A DNA stretch of 64,000 nt from Stratiolaelaps scimitus (Eukaryota > Arthropoda > Arachnida > Mesostigmata > Laelapidae): positions 6,615,501-6,679,500 of the forward strand of contig JABWDB010000009.1 of the NCBI GenBank assembly GCA_019614645.1, given 5' to 3'. A model generated the notes under the pieces. That model searched no databases. It was given only the letters and a program-made list of their open reading frames with translations, and was not told the DNA's origin. The translations under genes were made by a program, and so were the position numbers. Shown here piece after piece: positions 45,469 through 56,599 of this stretch. Each line of letters opens with the position of its first letter. The stretch's first letter is position 1.

Positions 45469-47092
45469 CTGTGGTGGGACGACGGTGGGTAATGCCGCTC
45501 GAATATATCTCCTTCACGAACCTTTTTCATGAGCCCCACTTCAAGCGACTTCTCTCGATATTACACGCAGGGGGGCATGCTGCGAATATCTAACAGTGAG
45601 CTTGTTCATGTTACGTAACATTGCAGTGTCGTCGTTCTGATCCTGATTTGCAGGTCCATTGTTGAGAAAACCTTGACCACACAAATTGCGCGTTGAGGAG
45701 AACGTGCTCAAAATTGCACCGTCGATTATAGCACATCTTTTCTTAAGCTGCCACAGCAGTGTAGCACAAAGATCGCGAGAGTTCTTCTTTCTTACTAAAT
45801 ATTTCTACTCTATATATACTGTGTTTATATTGCGGAAGGTACTCGAACTTCGGTCGAAACAGTTAATCAATCAGAAATGATTGTCCAACCGTTGGAAGAT
45901 GATCTTGTTGCGGTACTGTGCGAGCGTACGTTCATGCGAGCATACGTCCAACTGGCTAAATAACTGTTTCTTTGTCGGCTAAAATTGCTATCTAGAAAAC
46001 GCAGAATCATAATTTCCGTACAAACATTGTAATTATTAACACGGAAACCGCCGCACACTCAGAGATCACACACAGTCGCCTTGCCTTGTCCACCGGCGGC
46101 TACCACGGTCCACTCTCTCTTACGGCTGTAAGTAAGCAATTTGTACTGAGGAGAATTGCTGTAATATGCAGCCTCACTTAATGCCTGAACTAGCCATGTG
46201 CACACACACACACACAAGCCACATACAAGCTGATGGGCAATAGCTCTCTATCCGCTTTCGTGCCAAGTCGAGCGTGAGCGCTACGGGCAGCAACAGCTGA
46301 CCCTTGCCTTGCGCTGCGAGCTCGCCTCCTCCATTGGGACACGTGCCGAGTTTCGTCGGGCCTCACAACGCTCGATTGAACAGCCTTCTCCATGTTTGCC
46401 TCTCCGTTCTCTCTCGCTCACACAGGAGCCTCACTCGTCCGGTTAAATGGCTGAATAGAGCTGTACGAGGCTTGCTCGGTTCCAGCTGAACCAAGAAATT
46501 GTCATAACGGCAGCAGCACTTTCCGGTTCACTTTCACTAGGCTCGGCGGTTGGACAACACACGACACGGCGGGCCTGACAACATATTCGTGCTTGGCCAT
46601 CATTCGTCAAGGCCGTGTTGCCGCTGCCCCCGAGCAGACCTGGCCATAAAGGTTGGCCAGTTGTGCAGTTCCTGATGCGTTTCTCTCGGGGCATTCCCTT
46701 AGTCGCTCTCGTACTATTTTCCTAATTCCTTCCCCCGTTGCCACGAGCGCTTGCGGTCACCGTTCGACAGTCCACTTTGCGTGGACGCCGTTGTGCACTA
46801 GGCGAAGAACGAATAATGCGGTAAATCTACCTAAGAATGATTCTCGAAAGTGAATGAATCGTGCGGTGCTGCGACGGTCTCTCTTAAGCATAGTGCTGTT
46901 GCTGGGCGGGCTCGAGTGCGAACCACGAATAACCTATGATTCGCACAATGCGATCCTTGAGAGGTCTAGCTCTGTGTTCCAAAGTGCACATGTGTCTGTG
47001 AGTGGGGTCTGTTGTTGGCGTTGACCTACACGAGTGCTTCCGTCGGTGGCACGCACCTCCACTCAATGGAGAGCGCCTAACCTCCAGGGTCT

Positions 47093-47211
47093 AGAAGACA
47101 ATTGGAACTCGGTATGGGAACTCGGTGGGAACTCCGCTCCCTCGCACGCCACCGAAGAAATTAAGCTTACTCTTCTCGGTCTCTTCAAATTGGAAATACT
47201 TAATTGGTTCC
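47093..47211 (+). CDS. Candidate exon upstream of the 47-48 kb chain
   Basis: A good acceptor (GCGCCTAACCTCCAG) opens a plus frame GLEDNWNSVWELGGNSAPSH that continues to LKLEILNWFR-like residues before TGA. Used up to the GTGGGA donor after VWEL it would leave in phase 1 and fit the exon at 47271. Used to the GTGAAC donor at 47212 it leaves in phase 2. The minus strand is also open here for 71 codons, so confidence is low. Confidence 0.28.
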
Positions 47212-47270
47212 GGTGAACAGAAGTGCCCCGCTCCACTTCCCCGCCCGAGATGTCCTCGCGGCTGGCTAAG

Positions 47271-47517
47271 GGAGACAACGCTCAAGAGGTTCGGAACAGC
47301 GTTCTCTTTCTCTGGACGATTCCCTTGATGCGCCTTTATTGCACTGTCCCTCTGGGCTGTTCTTTGCGTTTTGTGTTAGCCTAGCGTTTGTGTGCTACTC
47401 CGCCGCAGAGCACCACGCCAAACGCAAACATATCGATGTGAACCACTCGCTAGTTATCGAGTGCAGCTGCCTATTTGGTATTTCTCGATTTGGATATTCT
47501 GGTCAAGCTTACTCAAC
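47271..47517 (+). CDS. Candidate membrane-anchored protein exon
   Basis: A 247-base frame enters in phase 1 behind GGCTAAG and leaves in phase 2 at AAC|GTGAGG. It has a polar N-terminal part (RQRSRGSEQRSLSLDDSLDA). A hydrophobic segment of about 20 residues follows (LFFAFCVSLAFVCY), then a Cys-containing stretch ending YSGQAYS. This is the layout of a type II or signal-anchored protein. The exit phase fits both the exon at 47745 (leading to an early stop) and the one at 47960 (open to 48206). Family unknown. Confidence 0.42.
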
Positions 47518-47744
47518 GTGAGGCCGCTTCGAATGACAAAAAAAAACCAAGCATCTTACGATCTGAATAACGCGACAACTGGGATTAGCCAAGGTCAGGT
47601 TGTACGTTGTTAGGTGGCACAACTGCCGCTCTATAGACACTTGTCGTTGGCGGGCCGTCGTGCTTCGACATAATCGCACAGAACGGCGTCGTTTATTCTT
47701 CTTCGCTTGCGTCTGCCGTCGAGAAAAACGACCCTTTATTTTAG

Positions 47745-47827
47745 GTTACCCAGCTTTCGCAAGCCGAGCCGGTCTCCGCTACGCACGGTCTTCGACACTG
47801 CTACTGCGACCAAGAGCTAGCGACTGA
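47745..47827 (+). CDS. Candidate optional exon with excellent splice sites
   Basis: The acceptor CGACCCTTTATTTTAG is near-ideal and the donor is A|GTAAGA. Entered in phase 0 the 83 bases read VTQLSQAEPVSATHGLRHCY, then CDQELAT, and join in phase to the exon at 47960. Entered in phase 2 from the exon at 47271-47517 they read LPSFRKPSRSPLRTVFDTAT and then meet TAG (47810-47812) before the donor. The exon would thus truncate the upstream frame or serve a different first exon. Confidence 0.42.
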
Positions 47828-47959
47828 GTAAGAGAGAAGCCAGACGGTGGATCCAGTCAAGCGTCCGTGAGAAGCGGTCTCCTGAAGAGATCGCGGCTGC
47901 CGTAGGGGCGGCTGCAGGCGTTGAAACTACTGGCTATGAAACAATCGTCCAATTAAAAG

Positions 47960-48206
47960 CGACGACAAGCCGAGCGTGCACGTTGAGCCCCTTGCTTCCC
48001 CTCTCGCTGCTCACCGGCAAGGCCTGGTCCGCTCTCGATCCGGAGGCGACAACGGAAAAGGGCTAGACTTCGATCGTAATTTAAAGCGGTGGCGTCCTCT
48101 CGGCGAAAAGGCGGATCGGAGTAAAAAAGAGAGACATCAAGTGGTACTTAGCAACTCGCACGATCCGTCGCGGTCGTCGCCTCTGACGTCGCGGTCGTCG
48201 TCCTGA
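47960..48206 (+). CDS. Candidate terminal exon, basic and polar protein
   Basis: The exon enters in phase 2 behind AATTAAAAG and is open for 82 codons to TGA 48204-48206. It encodes DDKPSVHVEPLASPLAAHRQ, a Gly/Arg-rich middle, and LKRWRPLGEKADRSKKERHQ, ending in Ser/Arg repeats made by a small TCGCGGTCGTC tandem repeat (48170-48208). It can be joined in phase to 47745-47827 (132-base intron) or directly to 47271-47517. The pyrimidine tract is weak. No AATAAA was noticed nearby. Confidence 0.42.
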
Positions 48207-48587
48207 CGTCGCGTACCGGTGCAGCAACCCAGAGGGTGGAAGATAACCAGACGGCTTTCAAGAGCCTGCTCAGTGTCACGGTGTAGCGGAACATGGAGCG
48301 TTTCGTAGTAGTGTCGATGTTCAACCAGTCGAATGTCAGTGTGTTCTCACTGCAATTATAATAATTATTTAAAAACATGAGCTTTCTTTATCTCACATCA
48401 AGTGATATTAAAGGGGTGCAATTGCCAACGGCGTTGCACTGGGGTATTTTCTTCGTTTGTTTCTTCATTTAATATGAACGTGTACATTTTTTAGATAAAG
48501 GAAAACAAGTGTTATTTAGCTTGATTGCCGCTGATTGCCAGCTGAATATCGAAGTGAGGTCTCGTGTCGCTGCCAATCCTCGGGCAG

Positions 48588-48764
48588 TTTATTGGCTATT
48601 TTCGTGTAACTATGATATTCAAATGCCTTCGACCTTTCAACGGTCAAGTATGCTTCATTTGCCCTTCAGAGCTGCGCAGCTTGTGTCTTGAGCCTATTGA
48701 CCGTCTTCTTCGATTGAGCTCGTTTCCAGAAAAAAGGTGGCCCGACCTCGGCCTGAATTTGTGA
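48588..48764 (+). CDS. Possible terminal exon, unknown protein
   Basis: Behind CTGCCAATCCTCGGGCAG a phase 0 frame of 58 codons runs to TGA. The product FIGYFRVTMIFKCLRPFNGQ continues with four more Cys and ends SSFPEKRWPDLGLNL. It is globular-looking and no minus frame competes strongly. A CAA|GTATGC donor inside could cut it short. Unknown family. Confidence 0.3.
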   Translation, partial: FIGYFRVTMIFKCLRPFNGQVCFICPSELRSLCLEPIDRLLRLSSFPEKRWPDLGLNL

Positions 48765-48769
48765 GATCC

Positions 48770-49950
48770 ACTATCTCGTTGAATCCATTCCCAGGAAATG
48801 TGAGGCATGGTTGACTGACTGTAGACATCACCATAACTCAGTTCCTCTTAAACCCCCGGTGACTTGGAGCATACTGTAAACCCACGCATAGCCATGTCAG
48901 AGAGCCGCTACATGCGTTATCTTTTCCTTCTTCAGATAGCACTTTACATCCGCCCCTCAAGTGGCGGATTTCCATTTTGCCACTGCTTGGCTGGGAAAGA
49001 GGCGAACTAGCATTCAATGGTGCGTTTTATCGAAGTTGAATCTGGTTCGATACGGAATTGCCTGACAATGCATATTCCACCCAGGTAAGTATGCGCCAGA
49101 TTGGGGACGGAAATTACAGCGATGGTCGTTAAAACCTCGAACATGGGACCAATGGTGGTGAGGAATAAAGTTTTACTTAGAGCCAAGAAAGTGGACAGAG
49201 ATAGTGCAAGCAGAAGCTTTTTAATCTAATAATTGCTGAGATGTTTCCATCTGCATGGGCATATCGTGTATGCGAAGCTTCAGAGGGAGAAGTTTATTAA
49301 TTACTAATTGCGTGCTCTCGTGTTCAGATTTTCCGTGAATACGTAGGTTGTTCCAAAAATAAACGCTGCTTACCTCGTCGACGTTCGAGGCATGAGCGTC
49401 CGACACCAATATCGAACACGCAGATTCAATCAGTAAAGCGATACAATGCTTCTAACTTCGCACTCATTTTATGGTTGGAAGTTAGCACCTCTTGGGATTT
49501 CTCTATTTTAGGCTAGTATTGTGCACTTCTTCCTTTCCGACTAGTATATCAGGATATTCGCCTGGCACCTGCATATAATTAATAGCCTTCGAAACTGAGC
49601 TTATAGACGCCGCTTGCTATTATACTCATTCAAGGGCAGTGTTAACAACCTAGCAGCGTGTCTTGTACAATTTTACCGTGACGGTCTTCTAAAACCGATC
49701 TTATACCACGGTAGAGCACTTGCCCTCTTTAAGACATCTGTGCAAAATATGATGGGATGACCTGGCCTCCTCTTTGGAAAAATATGGGTTCACCCAAAAC
49801 GATTTTCTTAATTTTTTTTAGGCGTGAAAAAGCTCTTGACTGAACTTACAACAATGGTATGTGTCTCTTCATTGGGCTCAGACCTGCGGCCTCCAGCTTT
49901 TTAATATATATAGTGTAGTCTCTGCCGGAGCGAACGATTTGCCGGTTAGC
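48770..49950. other. No supported gene
   Basis: AT-rich, with no frame that has good splice sites. A TATATATAG run lies near 49900. Confidence 0.45.
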
Positions 49951-50110
49951 TGTGTGCTCAGTACGTTTTGCTTCACGCCAGGGTAGATACATGTTTTTGC
50001 TTATCGCCCCTTTAGAAATAAGTGGACCTTTACTTTTTTGTCTTTCCGAAGATAACTTTTTTCTCTCTTTTACTGGCGCATTTCTCCGTTCATTTCTAAT
50101 GCTCGAGCAG

Positions 50111-50275
50111 GCGTCATATATTAGGCAGACATCTGCTAGCGTTGAGCCGAGCGTCTCAGTCTATCGAAATGTTGGAGATGTGTCACTGCCGTGGCACCCT
50201 TCTGTTACCAGGGCTCCACCCACACCACGTCGCGATCTGATCGGCGCCGACCCAGTGGCTCAGGCAGCAAAATAG
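50111..50275 (+). CDS. Candidate terminal exon, unknown protein
   Basis: A long pyrimidine-rich stretch (50045-50098) leads to CTCGAGCAG. The exon enters in phase 0 and is open for 54 codons to TAG 50273-50275: ASYIRQTSASVEPSVSVYRN, then VGDVSLPWHPSVTRAPPTPR and a short polar end. The Pro/Ser-rich, disordered C-terminus is typical of a cytoplasmic tail. The frame extends upstream as an open 107-codon frame, so an unspliced reading is possible. No polyadenylation signal was seen just downstream. Confidence 0.42.
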   Translation, partial: ASYIRQTSASVEPSVSVYRNVGDVSLPWHPSVTRAPPTPRRDLIGADPVAQAAK

Positions 50276-50617
50276 CTAAGCGGTGGCTCCCGGCCGACAC
50301 CACTCTGTCCTGGCACGAACCATTTCCGCAGAGTTGCCTCCGCCGTCCGTATTGACATCGTGTATTATTAATACAGATAATTGGAGGCCTCTAGCGTCTG
50401 TGGGTTCGAGGGCATACGAGGCTGGAGGATGGTGGAGAACGGTGGAATGGGATAATACATCTGGCATCGTCTGGCAACGCGGTCTGGGGAATTGGTCTCG
50501 CCGCGTCATCGTCGCTTTCGGGTGTCGGTTAGCCGCCCCTTGTTACAAAGGAAATAAGCTGAAGAACTCGAAACGAAGGAAGGAAGAACCGTTGTCCTTT
50601 TCTCATCCTTGCTTTCT

Positions 50618-50634
50618 ATATATATATATATATA
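50618..50634. repeat. Short TA microsatellite
   Basis: TA array 37 bases before the acceptor of the exon at 50671. Confidence 0.85.
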
Positions 50635-50670
50635 CTTTATCACTTTTCTTGTCTCTATCATCCTTTGCAG

Positions 50671-50779
50671 AGATGAGATAGAACAACTACGGGAATGTGC
50701 CGAATGGCACAGCATTCGAAGACCCCGCAAACGCGCCCGATTCGTTGGGGAGCCGGCGCGCGGGGCCTCGACGACGAGA
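50671..50779 (+). CDS. Basic protein, first visible exon of a three-exon chain
   Basis: The acceptor CTCTATCATCCTTTGCAG and the donor AGA|GTAAGT are both near-consensus, and only one frame is open between them (phase 2 in, phase 0 out). It reads DEIEQLRECAEWHSIRRPRK, then RARFVGEPARGASTTR: a short acidic helix followed by a strongly basic stretch that could be a nuclear signal or nucleic-acid contact. A 226-codon minus frame overlaps but is Ser-rich and looks accidental. No family recognised. Confidence 0.55.
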
Positions 50780-50956
50780 GTAAGTGATGAAGAAGACACT
50801 CGTCGTAAACGAGAACGAAGAGCTGGCAGCGGCCGAAGAGAGGAGCAAAACACAGGCAGAACAATGGCAGATCGGGAAGAGGAAAGGCTGACCCCTTGTC
50901 CGATTCCGACGATTGTGGCTGAGGCCACAAGGCGGCCGAGGTCTGCGTCCGGGTAG

Positions 50957-51078
50957 AATTCCCGTAAAGAGTGGGGGAAAGATTCGGAAAGGAGGTTAGG
51001 GGAAAGAACGGGCGCTACACGATTAGATATCGACCTCCTCTTTACGCGTCGATCTGACGTTCGCCTCGAGGAGCCAAA
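50957..51078 (+). CDS. Basic protein, middle exon of the chain
   Basis: After a 177-base intron the exon enters in phase 0 behind GGGTAG and leaves in phase 2 at AAA|GTAAGT. It encodes NSRKEWGKDSERRLGERTGA, then TRLDIDLLFTRRSDVRLEEP. Charge pattern and composition agree with the preceding exon. The acceptor is weaker than the donor. The phase match with the exon before and the candidate after is the main support. Confidence 0.5.
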
Positions 51079-51917
51079 GTAAGTGTCGGGGTAAGAGACG
51101 ACACGGTAGGAGATGGGTGAAACGCTTCCCTGCTTAGCACGGCACGATGGTCGGCAGATGGAGGATGGAGAGAGGCAAGGGCCCACTAGGGAGAACGATA
51201 GAGAAGCGGCCGGGATCTCCGGGGTCTTTCGTTCGTTTTCCGTCCGTCGGATCAGTTCCCCCCCCGCCCTTCTTGCTGTCGTTCTCCGCTTTTAACACTT
51301 GCACAATGACAGCTTGCGATGACGGCCTACGTGGGCGCCAGCGAAGCGGAGGCAAGCTCTATGAGATGAGAGGTCACTAGTTTGGGCCGGGAGAGGAAAC
51401 AGCGAGAAACCATCGAAACGACAGAGAACAGAGGCAATGATACATTGCCCGAATTGCTTGCTCCGCCCTAGTTCTCCCGTTGGTGCCTGTTACCGACACG
51501 TACGAACCTCTACAAAAGTAGGCTGCGGCAATCACAACTATTGGCGCCAACTAAGTAAGTAACTGGGTGAATAGAGACCCCGCAATGAGGCGTGTTCGGC
51601 TTTACTGCTTTATCCCTTAGTTCCCTTGCGAGTGCCTCAACCCAACTCCGAGATTTGCAGGGATTTCCAGGTCCATGTAAAAGATGGACTAGTGGGGTCC
51701 GTCATGGGCAACTGATCTTCTGGTGCCCTTCTCGCTTCGTGCTCTTTGCCCTTACCGCTGCTACCGTCCGTATTTGCGACAGTCGGCGGTCTTGCGGACT
51801 ATCCGTCCCGTACCCCAGTTGCCACTACTCACAGAACGGATTAGGCAGTCAGTTGGTCGGCCAGTCAGACGGACGAACGGGTGGGCGAGCACTATTAAGA
51901 CTCGCCGGCTGGCCTAG

Positions 51918-52062
51918 GAATCTGGAGAGTGTTTTCAATTCGATGGTGCTGCTGGCTACTGAAGGGAGTGTGCCTTCTAGCAAAAGCCCCGTTCGCCACA
52001 CACGCCTCTCAGGGAGGCCAGATGACGCCAGCAGAATTCGGGAACTTGCAATGCTTCTGTAG
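51918..52062 (+). CDS. Basic protein, candidate last exon
   Basis: Behind GCTGGCCTAG (or TATTAAG at 51899) a frame enters in phase 2, as needed after 51078, and runs to TAG 52060-52062. It encodes NLESVFNSMVLLATEGSVPS, then SKSPVRHTRLSGRPDDASRI and a hydrophobic end RELAMLL. The intron would be 839 bases. The frame is open further upstream, and GC-rich DNA around it makes chance openness likely, so the join is tentative. Confidence 0.38.
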
Positions 52063-53652
52063 GGGTAGAATAAGAAAGTGAGGGAGAGAGAAAGAGAGAG
52101 AAAATAGAAGAAAGCAGAAGCTACCAGCACATTGCATTCGAAAATTGGTCGAGAGGGCGGGTGGTAAGATGGACAAAGAAACTTCGAACTAGAAGGAGAT
52201 GAAGACGGTTTCCAATTCAATCAAGACCAACAACGCCTTTACCAAGTAGACGAATTGCCCTTCACTCGGCTGTTGTCGAAATCAGCAGTGGCTTAGATTA
52301 TCCTCATAATGAACTGGAAGGCCTTCGCTAATGAAAGAACGGGAGAAATTTGGTCTTGAAGGCTTTTGCACGAATCAAAATTAAGACTACTGGCCAGTGA
52401 GATCGTTTCATTTGGCCTGTAGAAATTAAAACAAGGTCATGATCGGCCGAATGGTTGGTGGTTGAATTAGTGTTCGTTCATTTTAACTTCGAAAGTTGTA
52501 TTTTTTGCAAATGGAAACATGTATCTAAGTTGCCAGTAATTTGCTTAACCAAGCCTAGGGACAGAACACATCCCTTCTAAAAGCGTTCTTGCATGCAAAC
52601 CTATGGAGATGTCTTGCTTCGTAGCCTGTGAAATCTCACGGCCGGATAGGCTGAATCTATAATGTACCGATCAGGGTGAACACAACGTACCTGAAGGGTT
52701 AATTTGTTACGTACGAATGGCGGCCTGAGGGACAGTGGTGATGAGATCGTTTGCCTTCACTCTTTGCCCGACAGCGAAGAGCAATTGGGCAAGGCGTCGG
52801 TTTTCTCCCGAGAAGCTTCTATAATAGGCTATCGTTTTCGGCTGGCAATTAGCCGTTCTCCCATCTGGCATTTCGCACTCTTTACCCGTATTGTATTACT
52901 GCTCAAAATCTCGCGAGAAAAATTTTTGTTTTTGTCGCAAGAAAAACTCATTATCAGATTTTGAACCTCCTCAACCTCCTTAAATTAGGTTTAGAGTATA
53001 AGTCACATCCCGTTCATGGGACGTACATATATCCATTTAGCTCGGTTTAGGCGTTAACAAGGTTTTAGGACTTGATCACACTTATGATATTAATGGGTGT
53101 GTGCTACCTCGGAACCTATGCCAATATTTCCGCCGCACGTGCGATCACTTTACGCTGTACGAATGCAACCGCGATACTGTTTCTTTCTCGGTTCTTCAAC
53201 ATATGTCATTTGCATGACTTGGCCACACATACATACTGTACATGCACCTGTTAATGATAGCAATGATTTAGGTTGCGAGGCAAGACCCTAGTCAGTACAC
53301 ATACTTATGATTATGATTTTTATATTGAATCGCATTTGCTCACATCGGACATCGTCTGTCAGCTCTCCCCCATCTCTACGGCAGCGTCGGTCAGCGCTCT
53401 TCTCCCTTCCAAAAACGGCTTGCGCGATAACCTCTTTATTCGTCGACGCCAGTTTGCCGCTCGCTGATCATCTTCCTCCCAGCAGCAGCTGGCCTTGTCG
53501 GCTCCAGTGCTAGGCGTTACGAGAGAGGCTAGACAGTTATGAGATCTTTCGGCTGAATCCTCCTCCATTCGGCCTCTCTGTCGCAGACGGCTCGTCCGTC
53601 TATCTGAATATCTTCCCACGGCTTCCACCATTTCCAACAATCCCCTCTCCTT

Positions 53653-53678
53653 CACACACACACACACACACACACACT
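53653..53678. repeat. CA microsatellite
   Basis: About 12 CA units. Read on the minus strand it produces a Cys-Val run in a 148-codon frame that has no other support. Confidence 0.92.
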
Positions 53679-55134
53679 CAACCCATCCTTGTGTTTCTAT
53701 GACGCGGCAGCTTGCACTGGCGGCCGTCTGACCGTCTCTATTGCAGTCGTCGGCTGGGCGGTCGAAGATTTTCTCAATCATTTTAATGGAAGTCATCTCC
53801 ATCACAGCGTTTTCTCCTCTTCATACGCATTCGTTCTTCCTCTCTACACTCGGTTCCCTATGACAAGTCTGATCAGGGCATGATTTGCCGGCTTGCGTCC
53901 AGCGCGGCGGCGGCGGCGGCGGCGAAGGTGCCGCCGCTTTTGCGAAGCATTGGAGGCGGACATCTATTATAACACACTTCGTGTTCGCTGTCCAGTGCTC
54001 CTCAGATTCGGCTGTTTTTCTCGACTCGCCTCATACATCGACACCCGACCTTTTCTTGCCGCCTGCGAGCCCGTTTCCATTGGCAGCTTCTGCTGCTGCT
54101 GTTCGTGCTGGCCAGTCCGATCCGGCCGGCAGTTTTCAAACGCAGCGGTGTTTGATGATCCGACGAAGCTGGACAGGACGACATCGGGTCGCCACGTGGC
54201 AAACGAACGCCAGCTCTCGCGAAGGCCGAATGATGCCAGGCTGCTGACTGGTTCGGCTATTCGTAACGTTGATAGACGGCGTCGACGAGGATGAGAGTGA
54301 AGGATGGGTTTCACCCGCATTCACACACAGGTTAGCTTGTGTGCGTGGCAAAAAGCAAAGGCGGTGGCGGTGGCGACGATGGCCTGGGAGGACGAGGTCC
54401 GATCCGGCAAGAGATGCAAATACACGAACGACGAGTTAGTACCATTTTCCTTCGATGAGAGGAACAGCCAAGAAAGCGCATGGGACAGGCGTGTCTGTCA
54501 ACCCCTCCCTCTTACCCATGCTGCCACCAGACGGAAGACAGGTTTGGAAAACCCCTCCGTTTCTCATTGTCACATTGCGAACCATCGAGAGTCGTATCGC
54601 GCGGTCCACTGTTGTCCATTATCACTATCGTTACTGCCGCTGAAGTCTTCCAACACTTCAACATCGAAGCCCGCCTCTTGACTGGGCCTCGGTGCTTTGC
54701 GAGGACTATGGCCTCTTTATCATTCGCGACCCGCGAAAACTTGCACCTCGCCGAATCTCCTCTGACGTTCCTGCATTGACACCACTGACGTCCGCTAGCT
54801 GCTGGCCGTCTCATATCCGTAGCGACGCACACTTCTCCAAGTCACCCAGTGACTGATGCGTGCCCGTCGATTCGTAACGTTCTCTTCGTGCGTCCCGTTT
54901 CTTATTTTCAATCGAATTATTTATTTGCAGAAGCTTCCTTTCTTCCCCGCGATAGCCCATTGACTCGAAAACGTCCGCAGCAGCAGCAGGATCGGTAGCA
55001 TCTGAAGAAGAAAACATCTGAATCCCCCTCGGCGATCCTATCGGCTCCCGAGCCCTTCCCGAGCGAGCTAGATTTCCAGTTTCGTGCCGGGTTTGCACAT
55101 TTGCTATCAATAATCCACTCACTTAATCAGTCAG

Positions 55135-55201
55135 TCAAATCATTCATTCAATGACGACGACGACGACGAAAAAGCCAGCGAAGTGAAAGAAATCGGAGCT
55201 G
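55135..55201 (+). CDS. Candidate exon, acidic product
   Basis: A GAC repeat (55152-55169) gives five Asp in a frame SNHSFNDDDDDEKASEVKEI, then GA, closing at a strong GTGAGT donor in phase 1. The acceptor is only fair. The repeat makes all readings suspect: the next frame gives Thr runs and stops. It runs towards the minus-strand terminal exon at 55208-55600, leaving only seven bases between them, so both are unlikely to be right. Confidence 0.25.
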
Positions 55202-55207
55202 GTGAGT

Positions 55208-55600
55208 TCAATCGGCGGGAGTGAGTGAAGCCCATTGATATATCTCGCTGCCCCTCTCGTATTTAAATCTCCAAAGCCCACAGAGCAGGCCGAATTCATC
55301 CGATGATCTCGGACGAAGGAACTGCTGCTCCAGCATGGAAAGGGGAGGCACATTACATAGGCTTTCGCTTCCCACGTCGCCATCCCGCGCTCTCTCTCTC
55401 TTTCGACCCGACACCCGAGCGGCAGCATCCAGGAAGCGTTCGATTGCTTTCGTTCCCGTCCCGGAATTGAGTGGATCTTTGGCTCCCAGCGACCCTGTCT
55501 CCTCTATATCAGTGACTGACGTAGTCGCGTAGTCGGTCTCGGGGTTCACGAAGCTGTGAATCCATCTTGTGTTGCGCTGGCGTATCGGCGTCTGGCGATG
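55208..55600 (-). CDS. Candidate terminal exon, 130 residues, unknown
   Basis: On the minus strand a T-rich tract (complement of about 55606-55640) ends CTTATCAAG and opens a phase 0 frame of 130 codons to TGA. It encodes HRQTPIRQRNTRWIHSFVNP, an acidic middle (SVTDIEETGSLGAKDPLNS), a basic helix (GTKAIERFLDAAARVSGRKR) and an aromatic end. This is the longest exon-like frame with a good acceptor in the window. A second minus frame in its first third ends MDSQLREPRDRLRDYVSH. On the minus strand AATAAA follows at about 54925. No family recognised. Confidence 0.42.
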   Translation of the reverse strand, partial: HRQTPIRQRNTRWIHSFVNPETDYATTSVTDIEETGSLGAKDPLNSGTGTKAIERFLDAAARVSGRKRERARDGDVGSESLCNVPPLSMLEQQFLRPRSSDEFGLLCGLWRFKYERGSEIYQWASLTPAD

Positions 55601-56599
55601 CTTGATAAGAAGAAGTGCGATGCCAACCAAAAAAAATTGTCGTACACAATTTAAGTAGTATACTACGACATGGGAAGCAATGGGAAGGAACAGGAACAGC
55701 GGGAGCAAGCGACGCGTTACGAAAGAGTGCTGCGAAAAGCATCACTACATTGGCGTGCATCAAGGTCGTCTCGCTCAATCGAGCATGGAGTGCCACTTAC
55801 ACTCAAGCTAGAGCACAAGCGCTGAACACACATTAGTAAACGTATTCGCGGCGCGATACGTACTGCAAGAGCAACATGAGAAAGAACCGAATAGAGACTC
55901 ACGAGGCGGTACCGGAATAACTGAGGCCAAAAAGGCCAATGGAGACGTTTAAGTCAAGGTATGAATGGGGGTGTACAGCTGATCGCTGTTGCCCTACGAC
56001 GCAGATAGAGGGCGAACGACGGAGAGAAGAAATGACCGAAGCACAAGGGTGATTCGGGGTGATCAGGATGCCGGCGAAAGAACAACGGAGAGCATTGCTG
56101 AGTCGTGAGTGAAAGCGCTCGGTCGCACGCACGACATGCGGTGATGATTTATGGAGTTTTCGGGAAGGACGATGATGAATATACTATACGGTTAGATCGC
56201 TAGTCTTGTGCATTCGGCAACGCGGTCCGTGGAGTTGCTGGTCTTGCTGTGTGGACGCTGACGGAAGCCTACATCGAGGTCTCTTTCTCGAATAGAGAGA
56301 CTTCAGGAGAAGTTTCGAAAGCTCTCGACTCGACCCCCGTCAGCTGCCGATGCCATAGACAGACAGATCGATAGGGTCCGAAACGGCCAAGTGGTCAACT
56401 AGCCGACCAGCTCCCTTCCCGGCTGGACACGATGGAGGGATACTACCATCACCGCCTGGTCGAAAAGAAACGAGCTTGCTTAGTTGTGGTAGACGCGACT
56501 GTACTTGACCTCTCCAGAATAGGCCGTTGCGGTGTCCCGCAATACCAAAGGACACCGAGAGTAAAAAGTTGAACAACGAACTGTTGGCCGCGTGTATGT

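Noticed and set aside
50506..51186. 226-codon minus frame
   Set aside because: Antisense to two plus exons with strong splice sites, Ser/Arg-rich, and crosses a TA microsatellite as an Ile-Tyr run.
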